A DNA stretch of 64,000 bases, taken from assembly GCA_036873135.1 (NCBI GenBank), contig JAPTYO010000015.1, positions 555,339-619,338 on the forward strand, written 5' to 3'. Position 1 is the stretch's first letter. Each line of letters begins with the position of its first letter. The notes beneath the pieces are model-generated. The model was not told where the DNA came from. It was given only the letters and a program-made list of their open reading frames with translations, and did no database searches. The position numbers and the translations under genes were made by a program. This document shows positions 36,172 to 47,200 of the stretch, piece after piece. This DNA is from Clarkia xantiana subsp. parviflora. Lineage: Eukaryota > Streptophyta > Magnoliopsida > Myrtales > Onagraceae.

Positions 36172-36176
36172 GTATA

Positions 36177-36501
36177 CAGATTATATTTCTTACGTCACGT
36201 AATTACGTTCTTGCCATGACCGTTACTTGTGCATGTACGTTAATAGAAGCATGTCCGCATGACGTGTCCCTAACGATAATCATGTTTGTACGTTATATAT
36301 GCGCATTCCCTATTGCACTAACCGTAATGACAGGAAATAAAGTCACTCGGTCGGAAAATCAAAGGACGGACGAAATCAAGTCTCCTACGTCCAACCAACA
36401 ATCAAAACCGGAAGGTTAGCGTCAAGCTCAAATTGGACACGTATCCTAACTTAAAATAGAGTGAAGAAAGGTTTTTAACCGTTACTTGACTCGGGGGCAA
36501 G
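36177..36501 (+). other. Element B 3' end with polypurine tract
   Basis: Non-coding DNA that resumes element B after C1 and ends in GACTCGGGGGCAAG (36488-36501), the plus-strand primer tract next to the 3' LTR. Confidence 0.7.
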
Positions 36502-37236
36502 TGATGGATATGTGCCCAGTTCGAGTTCGTATTTATATTTCGGGCCTCGCAAACACGTCAAAATTACATCTCGGTTTGAAAACGTCTCCCAAAGGGTCAA
36601 AATGGTCCAGAAACGCATTTACGTGCGTCCGGACCGGACCTTCGGATTGCATAGCAACCTGGACATCGCCGAATTGCCCAAATTCGACGAGATCCGGATT
36701 GCATTGCGGGTATCGTGCGATTACCGTTCCCGCGATTACCGTTACGTGTAGAGAAGTCAAGTTCGCGCATTACCAATACGGATGACGGTTACCGCTTGCT
36801 TTTGAACCGTCATCAAACCGCTTTAAAACCGGGTCCGGTCCCAAGGAAGCCTATAAATAGGAGGCCTTGGCCACGCATTTTCACACATCCTCTCATTTGC
36901 CCAACTTTGGTATTTTGAGCTCTGACTTCTCTCTAGAAATATTCTCTCTCTAGAAATTACTCTTTTACCCCTATAGTGACTTAAGCTTCGGAGAGGGCTC
37001 CGCTAGCACCACCCCCCTCTCTCCGTGCTAGCACTGGTCCTTTGTGCAGGAATCGTCGCCCAGACATCCGGATTTGTGCACAAATCACCGCCTCCTGAGA
37101 CACAGACCTTTACGGGAGTCAACCGAACACTCGCCAGTGGCCCAAACCTCTTCCCGACGAAGGGTTACAGCCCAAAAACCCGCACAACCACGCGAACAGA
37201 CGCGTCCTCACGACCCAGTTCATCCAGGACGCAACA
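36502..37236 (+). repeat. Element B 3' LTR
   Basis: 735 bp matching 7321-8071, ending GGACGCAACA and followed by the GCCTC duplication (37237-37241). It lacks about 16 bp present in the 5' LTR near 7921. TATAAATAG lies near 36852. Confidence 0.92.
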
Positions 37237-37241
37237 GCCTC

Positions 37242-37775
37242 CAACGCCCCCAAGAGCGTATCTTGAGAGTAGTTTTCATACTACGACCTTCGACGCCCCC
37301 AAGAGCGTATCTTGAGAGTAGTTTTATAACTACGAACTTCGACGCCCTCAAGAGCGTATCTTGAGAGTGGTTTCCAGAAACTACGAACTTCGATGCCCCC
37401 AAGAGCGTATCTTGAGAGTGCTTTCCAGAAACTACGAACTTCGACGCCCCCAAGAGCGTATCTTGAGAGTGGTTTCCAAAAACTACGAACTTCGACGCCC
37501 CCAAGAGCGTATCTTGAGAGTGGTTTCTAAAAACTACGACCTTCGACGCCCCCAAGAGCGTATCTTGAGGTAGATTTCAAACTACCAGATTCGACGCCCC
37601 TAAGAGCGTATCTTGAGGTAGATTTCAAACTACCAGATTCGACGCCCACCAGGAGCGTATCTTTGGTCTAACTTGCGCCCTCCGGGAGCCTATCCTGTGA
37701 AACGTTAAGTGCCCTCCGAGAGCCGATCTCGTGAACAGTTTTCGACGCCCACCAAGAGCGTATCTTTGGTCTAAC
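37242..37775 (+). repeat. Dyad-symmetric tandem array in E1
   Basis: About eight 49-bp units (CGACGCCCCCAAGAGCGTATC type) followed by one large unit with GCCCTCCGGGAGCC. It is the counterpart of 17114-17890 in element A, in the same element orientation. It marks the return to E1 after element B. Confidence 0.88.
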
Positions 37776-38226
37776 AGTAACATATATACCATTTAAAGAG
37801 TATTAGAAGAGATCATTACACCATACTAGGAAGGATTCCGTAAGAAAATAATTGCAAAGAAAAGTTGTATGAAGAACACATAATGTTTGTTCTTGATGAG
37901 ATAGCAGGTATGATGTGAAGGAAAACACAAAAGAAAGATAAGTAAAGGAAAGAACAAGGAAAGGAAGAGTCCATGATCAAAGGAATATATACAGAAGCAT
38001 ATGAAGCAACCATCAAAAGTAACAACCCACCCTACCATGCATACCACAACCAAAGGCAAGTGTTCCACACACTGCCAACATAACCATGCAAAGAAGGAAA
38101 GCACGAAAACATCCCAAGTATAGCAATCCCAAAATGAACTCGACCCATCAAGGGGAGAAACACTCAACCCATTAAAGGGGAGGAAAGGTAAAGTCATATG
38201 TACAAGGATAAAGAGATATCAACATA
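37776..38226. other. E1 spacer, no gene seen
   Basis: A-rich sequence homologous to the reverse complement of about 16690-17110 in element A. It is probably the 3' UTR of the opposite-strand gene ending at 38227. Confidence 0.55.
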
Positions 38227-38420
38227 TCAACCAGAACCTGCTGGAGAGTCCTCACGGTCCTGACCCTCTGAGGAAGAACCACTAACAGAGCTCGAAGAAG
38301 ATGAGGAAGAGTCTAAACTATCAACATCCACGGGTATAGCATCCACCTGTGCAGGGGCAGGCTCATCAGCAGCAGCAGCTTGACCCCTTAGAACGGCCAT
38401 ATAACCAGCAGCATAGGGCC
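38227..38420 (-). pseudogene. Last exon end of the E1 opposite-strand gene (split by element D)
   Basis: Reads on the minus strand as a continuation of 57230-57679, ending in an Asp/Ser-rich tail with a run of eight serines and a stop at 38227. The GGGCC duplication of element D lies at the break. Removing D restores one reading frame across the joint. Confidence 0.72.
38416..38420. repeat. Target site duplication of element D (left copy)
   Basis: GGGCC precedes the D 5' LTR and recurs at 57230-57234 after the D 3' LTR, 18.8 kb away. Confidence 0.9.
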
Positions 38421-39129
38421 TGATGGGTTTCGCTATGGCCGTTAGGCCCTTTAACGGTGAGGAAACGGTGAACAGGCCCACTGGGCCCTAAAAGGAGGTC
38501 AAGAAGACCAAGGCGAAGGGTCCCGACAACGGGAGTCCAGATGATGAAAGGTCCCGACAGAGTCGATCCCGATAGGCGAGCTGGACGCTCCCGATGAGAT
38601 GCATTTAAGTAGGCCCCGATGATGAATCCCTGAGAATGATTGGCCCTGTCACGATGACGAGGGGCCTCGAGCGGTGACACAATGAGATAACTCTAGAGTC
38701 CCCGATATTAGTCGGGACTTGCTGTCAAAGGTTGAGGCCGAGATACGCGGAGCGTGGCCGAGATAAGCGAGATCATGGCCTAGATAGGCGGGATCGTGGC
38801 CGAGATACGCGGAGCGTGGCCGAGATAGGCGAGATCATGCCCAAGATAGGCGGGATCGTGGCCGAGATAAGCGGAATATGGGCTAACCACCCCAACGGTT
38901 CACCAGGTAACTGAGGTAACTCTTCGCCTATAAAAGGGCAGCAGTTACCTCAGATCACATACGATTACATACAGAGACTCTTGCTTACCAGTTTACACGA
39001 GATACTCATTTAAGCATCGGAGAGGGATTCTGGGTCACCGCCCGGTCTATCCCCTCTTGCAGGATTACGTGGAGCAAAGGAGCTCGGATCGCTGTCAAGA
39101 CCGTACTGGAGTTCCACCGTGATCCAACA
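38421..39129 (+). repeat. Element D 5' LTR
   Basis: TGATGGGTTTCGC to GATCCAACA. It contains a run of GAGATACGCGGAGCGTGG-like subrepeats (about 38732-38870), the TATA box CCTATAAAAGG (38937-38946), and the leader module at 39017-39060 with the stem CTGGGT/GCCCGG. The primer binding site TTGGCGCCGTCTGTGGGA follows at 39130. Confidence 0.93.
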
Positions 39130-39165
39130 TTGGCGCCGTCTGTGGGAACGTGACAAAAAGCTAGT

Positions 39166-42100
39166 ATGACTTATACTCGTTCAATGGCGGCTGGTAAGCA
39201 GAGAAGACAAGGACAATCTGGTGGTTCCCGTCATCCTGCTGGGACAACTCTGAATTCGCCACCGGAGCGTGCTGAGGACCAGAATCTCCCTGCTGAGGTC
39301 TCCCGGACAGGGGGGCACAACGAAGTCCATGAAGATGTTGCTCAGCACCAAGAGAATAGGGAGGAAGAGGCTCCTCCAAACGCGAATCTGATGAAGGTTG
39401 TGGCGGATGCCATGCCGATGTTTTTAGCGGCTGTGGAGGCTCTCTTAGAGCGAAGAGTGGCTGCCAGGAGGCAGGAGGAGGAGCCTCCACTAGCGGAGGT
39501 TCACAATGTGCAGGAGGCCCAATCCGGAGGCCAGGATAAGGGAAAGGAGCCCGCTCAATCAGAGCGATTTGTGGTCGACGGGCCAGGACCAGTGCAGCAC
39601 AGGACCATTCCCCTCAATGTTCCCATCACCCCCGATCAGGTGGTGAAGATCGTGAACATCTGCCTGGGGGAGCAGAAGCCGATGATGTCGGAACTGAGGG
39701 ATCGATCCACTCATCCCTTCGTTCCCCGACTAATAGACACCCTCGCCCCGCCAGGGCTGGGTATCCCCACAGTAAAGGAGTATGATGGCGAAGGAGATCC
39801 AGTTCGTCATGTCCAGAAGCACCTCATGGCATGTCTCGGCAAAGCCCCGAACGACGATATCGTGTGTGTGTTGTTCCCGAATACACTGTGTGAGAGGGCC
39901 CTAACCTGGTTCTTCAGCCTACCCCCAGGGTGCATCACCTGCTGGGCCGACATGCACGACCGTTTCATTCAACAGTATCAGGGTCGTCGGCGTCTCCTGA
40001 AGAGAGTGAGGTCCCTGGCCCAAGTGGGCAAAGGCCCGACGAGTCGCTGGCGCACTATTACCAGCGATATACTGCCAGCGTGGCGGAGATTGATGAAGAG
40101 ATATCGGAGGGAGAAACCATCCGTACCTTCCTTCGGAACCTGACAGCCCCCTACGGTTCTGACCTGATGCACAGCGTGGCTGAGAAGGCTGTGTGGAACA
40201 TGGAGGCATTGCAGAAGAGGGTGAAGCAGCAAATCGACGTGCAAGAATCGAAAATAGCTGCCGGAGAGCTTGAGCGCCCGAAGTCGAATAGGGGGAAGCA
40301 GTCGCTCAAGCTAGTGGACGACCATAAGCGGAAGGATAAGTCTGAGGGCAGTCGGACTCGAGGTCGTTCTGATCGAAGGGAGGACAGGCGTCCCCCGAGG
40401 AAGGATAAGCGGGAAGACTATAGCATCCCTCTGAATAGCTCCATGACGGAGGTGTTAGCGGTCATGGATCGACAGGGTATCTCTAGGTACCCCCCGAAGA
40501 AGGAAGGAGAGTTTATGGGATCCCGCACCGATCGTTACTGTCGGTTCCACCGCGCCAGTGGTCACGACACTAACCATTGTCGGGAGTTGAAGAAGGAGAT
40601 CGAGAAGCTGATCCAGAAGGGGAAGCTCAAGGAATTTGTGGCTGAAAGGCGGTGTCGTTCCCGCTCTCGATCTCGATCGCGGTCCCGTTCCCGATCCCGC
40701 GATCGGTCCCCAAAGAAGAAGAAGTCTGAGCCAGAGTCCTCTGGTGCCCATAAGGAGAAGCGGGGCACCATCAATGTGATTCACGGAGGATTTGCCGCAG
40801 GAGGTGAAACCACAGCCTCTCGGGAGGTTTATGCCTCTAGAATTTCTACCGCTATGGTGCTGGGCAAGAGGTCCCGATCCTGGACCGCGAAGGAAGAGAT
40901 GGTGATTTCCTTTTCAGCGGAGGACCTGGTAGGTGTAGAGAGTCCACACGATGATGCTTTGGACGTGACCCTGGACGTGGATGGGTACGAGATGAAACGA
41001 ATTCTGATCGACGGAGGAAGCTCCTCCGACATTCTATCTATGGACGCGCTGGAGGCCTTGGGGAAAACGAAGAAGGATCCGAAGGAAGTGACCTTCCCGA
41101 TGGTTGGGTTCTCTGGTATTACCTCCTATCCGCTGGGAATGATCACCGCGATTATCGGGAGGACCACCATCAATCCCCTGATGGCAGTTGCCTCGACTGT
41201 GCACCAGAAGATGAAGTTCCCAACTGACCACGGAGTCGGGGAGGTCAAGGGCGACCAGGTGGCTTCCAGGAGGTGCTATGTTAATGCCACCCGACGGAAG
41301 AGACGGGAGGCCATGGCTATCCTCCAGACCGATGGCGATCCTAGAGAGGAGTTTGGGCGTCCCGCCCCCATGGAGGATTTGAAGGAGGACGAGATTGACG
41401 GACCTCAGAGGAAGGTGAAAATCGGGTCCGCCCTGTTTGACAAGAGGGCCCGAGAATTGATCGAGCTGCTGAAGGAGTTCAAGGAACCGTTTGCCTGGTC
41501 CCCGAGTGACATGCCAGGAATCAGCCCCGATGTGATCGTGCACGAGTTGAAGATTGATCCCGCGATCAAGCCTATCGCGCAAAAAAGGCGTCCGATGGGC
41601 GCAGACAAAAGGATTGCAATCCAGCAGGAGGTGGGTAGGTTGCTCGACGCTGGGTTTATCAAGGAGCTCCGATTCCAGACTTGGGTTGCCAACCCGGTTC
41701 TGGTGAAGAAGAGCAATGGGAAGTGGCGGATGTGTGTTGATTTCCGTGACCTGAATAAGGCTTGCCCGAAGGACTGTTACCAGCTCCCGAGAATCGACCA
41801 GTTGGTGTATGCCACGTCGGGACATGAGTTGTTGAGCTTCATGGATGCGTACTCGGGCTATAATCAGATCAAGATGGCTAAGGAAGATGCCCCCCACACT
41901 GCCTTTTATGCCGACAGTAACATTTATCATTATGATGTCATGCCTTTCGGATTTATCAATGCCGGGGCAACCTACCAGCGGATGGTGAACATGTTGTTCG
42001 GGGATATGCTAGGGAAAATCATGGAGGCTTACGTGGACGATATGCTGGTGAAGTCCCGACAGGCTGAGGATCATGTGCACAACCTAGCCACGGCATTTGA

Positions 42101-43724
42101 GCGGATGAGGCTTCATCAAGTTCGCTTGAACCCGACCAAGTGCGCCTTCGGAGTCCACTCGGGCAAGTTTCTGGGCTTTATGATGAGTCAAAGAGGAATT
42201 GAGGTGAACCCCGAGAAGCTGAGGGCAATCGAGGAGATGAAGTCTCCAATAAATCATCGGGAGGTGCAAGTGCTGAATGGCCGACTAGCTGCAATGAATC
42301 GCTTCATGTCCAAGGCAAGTGACCGATCTATGCCGTTTTTTGAAGTACTGAGGACCAACAAGAAGTTTGAGTGGACTGCCAAGTGTGAAGAGGCGTTCCA
42401 GGCACTCAAGCAGCACCTTCGCACCCTCCCGCCGTTGGCGAAACCGATCCTAGGCGAGCCGCTCTATCTATATTTGGCTGTTTCTGAATTTTCCATTAGC
42501 TCTGTGTTAGTGAAGGTTGTCGAGGGTAATCATATCCCCGTTTATTATGTAAGCAAGGCGTTTGCCAAATCTGAAAAGAATTATCCCGCCGTTGAGAAGT
42601 ATCTCTTTGCGTTGATTATTACTGCTCGGAAGCTGAGGCCTTACTTTCACGCGCATGAGATTACTGTGTTGACGAATCAGCCTCTGAATCATTTTTTGAA
42701 CCGACCTGATGCGTCGGGGAGATTGGTGAAATGGGCAGTCGAGCTTAGTGAGTTTCGCATACACTTTGCTCCGAGAACGGCTATTAAGGGCCAGGCGTTG
42801 GCAGATTTCATAGCAGTGTCTAAAGCCCCCGATCTGGAAGAAGCGGGCCCTGTAGAGGGGGCAACCAGGGAGGTCCCGATAGCAGAACAACCAGAGATGG
42901 CAGAGCAATCAGAACAACCAAATGAGGAAAATACTTGGGAAATGTACACGGATGGCTCCTCGAGTTCAGATGGGTTAGGAGCAGGGTTCGTATTGATACC
43001 ACCAGGCGGGGGTGAGCCCCTTCGATATGCTTTGGCTTTAACGTTCAGAGCCACGAACAACGAAGCTGAGTACGAGGCTCTTATCACAGGCCTGAAAATT
43101 GCGAGAGGTACGGGTGTTGCTCACTTAAAGGTGAAATGTGACGCGGGCCTGATTGTGAATCAAGTCCAAGGACGATATGAGGCGAAGAGCCCGATGATGA
43201 GAAAGTACCTTCGTGAGGTGCAAGTTTTGAAGGAGAGCTTCAAAAGTTTCGACATTGAGGCGATCCCGAGGGAGGAAAACGTGGAAGCAGATGCCTTGAG
43301 CAAATTCGCCTTGGGGGCACCCCTAGAGGAAAATCGGAAGGTGCACTTTCTGGAGAGGGTGATCTTGTCGACCACTGACCCGTCGGAGGTATGTGCTATT
43401 GAAGCAGGATTAGAGGAGGAACCCACTTGGATGACCCCGATAGTTGCGTACCTGACTACGGGGGCAGTCCCCGATAATGAAGTGGTAGCTGACAGGATAC
43501 GTCGGATCGCGGTTAACTACGTGATGCTGGACAATCAGCTATACAAAAAGGGGTGGTTCTCGACATCTTACTTGAAATGTGTGGCTGAGCCCGACACAAG
43601 TCGAATCCTGAGGGAGGTGCATGAAGGGGTCGCGGCTTGTCATGAAGGGGCCCGATCCATTATGAGGAAAGTGATGAATTTGGGCTATTATTGGCCCGAA
43701 AGTCGAGCTAGAAGCTCCCGTTGA
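39166..43724 (+). pseudogene. Element D Gag-Pol polyprotein, frameshifted and truncated
   Basis: Starts at ATG 39166, shortly after the primer binding site. A one-base deletion near 40026 breaks Gag (sister copies have GTGGTGCAG), and the frame then stays open to 43724. The knuckle CRFHRASGH lies near 40530 and the RS tract at 40660-40705. The protease has IDGGSS near 41010 but has lost about 28 residues in frame near 41147. RT has YVDD near 42034. Two RNase H domains follow (VYYVSKAF, about 42545; MYTDGSSS, about 42943). The integrase keeps only its HHCC start (HEGVAACHEG, GYYWP) and then runs into LTR sequence of F. DDE residues are absent. Confidence 0.9.
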
Positions 43725-44245
43725 GAAGCCTTTAAGTAGGCCCCGATGATGAATCCCTGAGAATGATAGGCCCTGTCACGATGACGAGGGGCCCCGAGCG
43801 GTGGCACAACAAGACAACTCTGGAGTCCCCGACGGGAGTCGGGACTCGTTACCAGAGGATAAAGCCAAGATGTGCGGGGCGTGGCCGAGATACGCGGAAC
43901 GTGGTTAAGATACACGGAGCGTGGCCGAGATACGCGGGGCACGGCTAAGATACACGAGATCGCGTCCGAGATATGCGGGATACGGGCTAACCACCCCTAA
44001 CGGTTCTCCAGGTACCTGAGGCATCTCTTTGCCTATAAAAGGGCAAGAGATCACCTTAGAAAGACTTACGTTGAGTTGAATACACTTTGATATCTGTTAC
44101 TTGCCAGTCAGACGAAGTACTCATTTAAGCATCGGAGAGGGATTCTGGGTCACCGCCCGGTCTATCCCCTCTTGCAGGATTGCGTGGAGCAAAGGAGCTA
44201 GGATTGCCGTCAAGATCCGTACCGGAGTTCCACCGTGATCCAACA
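43697..44245 (+). repeat. Element F 5' LTR, 5'-truncated
   Basis: Matches the 3' LTR from about 52068 onward, so about 150 bp of U3 is missing. The TATA box CCTATAAAA (44032-44040) and GATCCAACA end are present. It differs from the 3' LTR at few sites, one being an indel near 44051. Confidence 0.9.
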
Positions 44246-44281
44246 TTGGCGCCGTCTGTGGGAAACAAACAAAAAGCTGAT

Positions 44282-47200
44282 ATGCCTTCTACTCGATCGA
44301 TGGCAGCTGGCAAGAACAGAAGAGGACAATCCGGTGGTTCCCGTCACCCCGTTGGAACGAACCTGAATTCAGTACCAGAACAAGGGGAAAACCAGAACCA
44401 TCCCCCGGCTGAGCTCTCCCAGACAGGGGGGCACAATGGATCGCATCCCGAAGATGTTGCCCCTCGACACCAGGATAACAAGGGGCAGGAGGCTCCCCCA
44501 GCTGCAGATTTGACGAGGGCCGTGGCAGAGGCCATGCCCATGTTTCTGGCGGCTGTAGAAGCTCTCTTGGACCGAAGAGAGGCTGCGAGGAGGCAGGAGG
44601 AGATGCCCCCGCTGGAGGAAGCAACCCTACCAACAGAGGCTCGGAACGCGCAGGAAGCCCCGCCCCAAGGCCAAGACAGAGGTAGGGCAACCAGTCAGCC
44701 GGAGAGGTTCGTGGTTGACGGGCCAGGACCAGTACAACACAGGACCATTCCCTTGAATGGTCCCATCACTTCCGACCAAGTGGTAAAGATCGTGAACATC
44801 TGTATGGGAGAACAGAAGCCGCTGGTGTCGGAGCAAAGGGATCGATCCACTCATCCCTTCGTTCCCCGACTAATAGACACCCTCGCCCCGCCAGGGCTGG
44901 GTATCCCCGAGATTAAGGAGTATGATGGCGAAGGAGATCCAGTCCGTCATGTCCAGAAGCATCTTATGGCATGCCTGGGTAGAGCCCCGAATGAAGACAT
45001 AGTGTGTACGCTGTTCCCAAACACACTTGGAGAAAGAGCCCTGACCTGGTTCTTTAGTCTGCCCCCAGGCTGCATTACCTGCTGGGCGGACATGCACGAC
45101 CGTTTCATTCGACAATACCAGGGCCGCAGACGTTTGTTGAAGAGCGTGAGGTCCCTAACCCAGGTGGTGCAGAGGCCCGACGAGTCACTGGCACACTATT
45201 ACCAGCGGTACACCGCCAGCGTAGCAGAGATAGACGAGGAAATCTCGGAGGGCGAGACCATCCGCACCTTTATTCGGAACCTGACAGCCCCCTATGGCTC
45301 CGACCTGATGCACAGCGTGGCTGAGAAAGCTGTGTGGAATATGGAGGCTTTGCAGAAAAGGGTGAAGCGGCAGATCGATGTCCAGGAGTCAAAAATAGCC
45401 GCGGGAGAACTGGAGCCCCCAAAGTCGAACAAAGGGAAATAGTCAAGTAAACCCTTCGACGATCGTAAGTCAAAAGGTAAACCCGACAGTGGTAAGAATC
45501 GAGGACGTCCGGATCGGAAGGACGACAGACGTTCTTCAAGAAAAGACAAGCGGGAGGATTTTGACATTCCTTTCAACTGCTCCATGGCGGAAGTGCTGAC
45601 AATCATGGAACGACAAGGTATCTCCAGGTACCCCCCGAAGAAAGATGGAGAATTCCTGGGGTCCCGCATAGATCGCTATTGTCGGTTTCACCGCGCAAAT
45701 GGCCACGACACCAATCAATGTCGGGAGCTGAAGAAGGAGATTGAAAAGCTAATCCAGAAGGGAAAGCTCAAGGAGTTCGTTAGGGACAAACGATGCCGGT
45801 CCCGCTCTCGGTCCCGATCGCGGTCCCGTTCCCGATCCCGCGATCGGTCCCCGAAGAAGAAGAGAACTGATCCAGAGTCATCCGGTGTTCGCAAAGAAAG
45901 ACGAGTCATCAACGTGATTCATGGAGGATTTGCTGCTGGAGGTGATACCTCATCCGCTCGAGAGGTTTACGCCTCTAGGATCCCTACAGCGGTGGTACTG
46001 GGTAAGAGGTCCCGATCTTGGACCTTGAAAGAAGAAATGGTAATCTCCTTCTCGTCTGAAGACCTCATAGGCGTGGAGACTCCGCACGACGATGCCCTGG
46101 TGGTAACCCTGGATGTAGATGGTTTTGAGATGAAAATAATCCTAATCGACGGAGGGAGCTCCTCCGACATTCTATTCATGGACGCGCTGGAGGCTATGGG
46201 GAAAACAAAGAAAGATTTGAAGGAGGCAAACTTCCCGATGGTCGGGTTCTCGGGCTCAACTTCCTACCCGCTGGGAGTAATCACCTTACCAGTGGAGTTT
46301 GGTAACGGGTGGAAATCAGAAAGGAGGAACGTGGAGTTTGTCGTGGTTGATTCCGCGGGGACTTACAATGCAATTATCGGGAGAACCACCATCAATCCTC
46401 TGATGGCGGTTGCCTCGACTGTGCACCAGAAGATGAAGTTCCCGACCGACCATGGAGTCGGAGAAGTCAAGGGCGACCAGGTGGCATCCCGAAAATGCTA
46501 TGTTAATGCCACCCGGAGGAGGAGGCGAGAGGCCATGACTGTCCTCCAAACAGACACAGATCCCAGAGAAGAGTTTGGGCGTCCTGCCCCCGTAGAAGAT
46601 CTGAAAGAAGTCGAGATCGATGGACCCCAGAGGAAGGTAAAAATCGGGTCTGCTCTAACTGAGGAGACAGCCCAAAAATTGGTGGAGTTGCTGAAAGAGT
46701 TCAAAGAGCTGTTTGCCTGGTCCCCCAGCGATATGCCAGGAATCAGCCCCGACGTGATCGTGCACGAGCTGAAGATAGACCCCGCGATCAAGCCTATCAC
46801 ACAGAAAAGGCGCCCGATGGGCACGGATAAGAAGATCGCGATCCAGCAGGAGGTGGGCAGGTTGCTCGATGCTGGTTTCATTAAGGAGCTCCGATTCCAG
46901 ACTTGGAAGTGGCGAATGTGCGTGGACTTCCGCGACTTGAACAAGGCTTGTCCAAAGGATTGCTATCCACTCCCGAGGATTGACCAGCTGGTGGATGCCA
47001 CATCGGGACATGAGCTGCTGAGTTTCATGGATGCGTATTCAGGCTACAACCAGATCAAGATGGCAAAGGAAGACGCCCCCCACACTGCGTTCTATGCAGA
47101 CAGCGACATCTACCACTACGATGTCATGCCTTTCGGGTTAATCAATGCCGGGGCAACCTACCAGCGGATGGTGAATAAGCTGTTTGGAGATATGTTGGGA

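Larger units (their letters stand above)
7321..37236 (+). mobile_element. B: non-autonomous Tat-type LTR retrotransposon with two nested insertions
   Basis: LTRs at 7321-8071 and 36502-37236 share ends (TGATGGATATGTG to GCAACA) and are flanked by GCCTC on both sides. Without A (13732-22992) and C1 (25702-36171) the element is about 10.2 kb. It encodes gag-PR-gag2 only, followed by several kb of tandem arrays and AT-rich DNA before the polypurine tract. No RT, RNase H or integrase remnant was found in the segments 11266-13726, 22998-25696 and 36177-36501. Confidence 0.9.
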
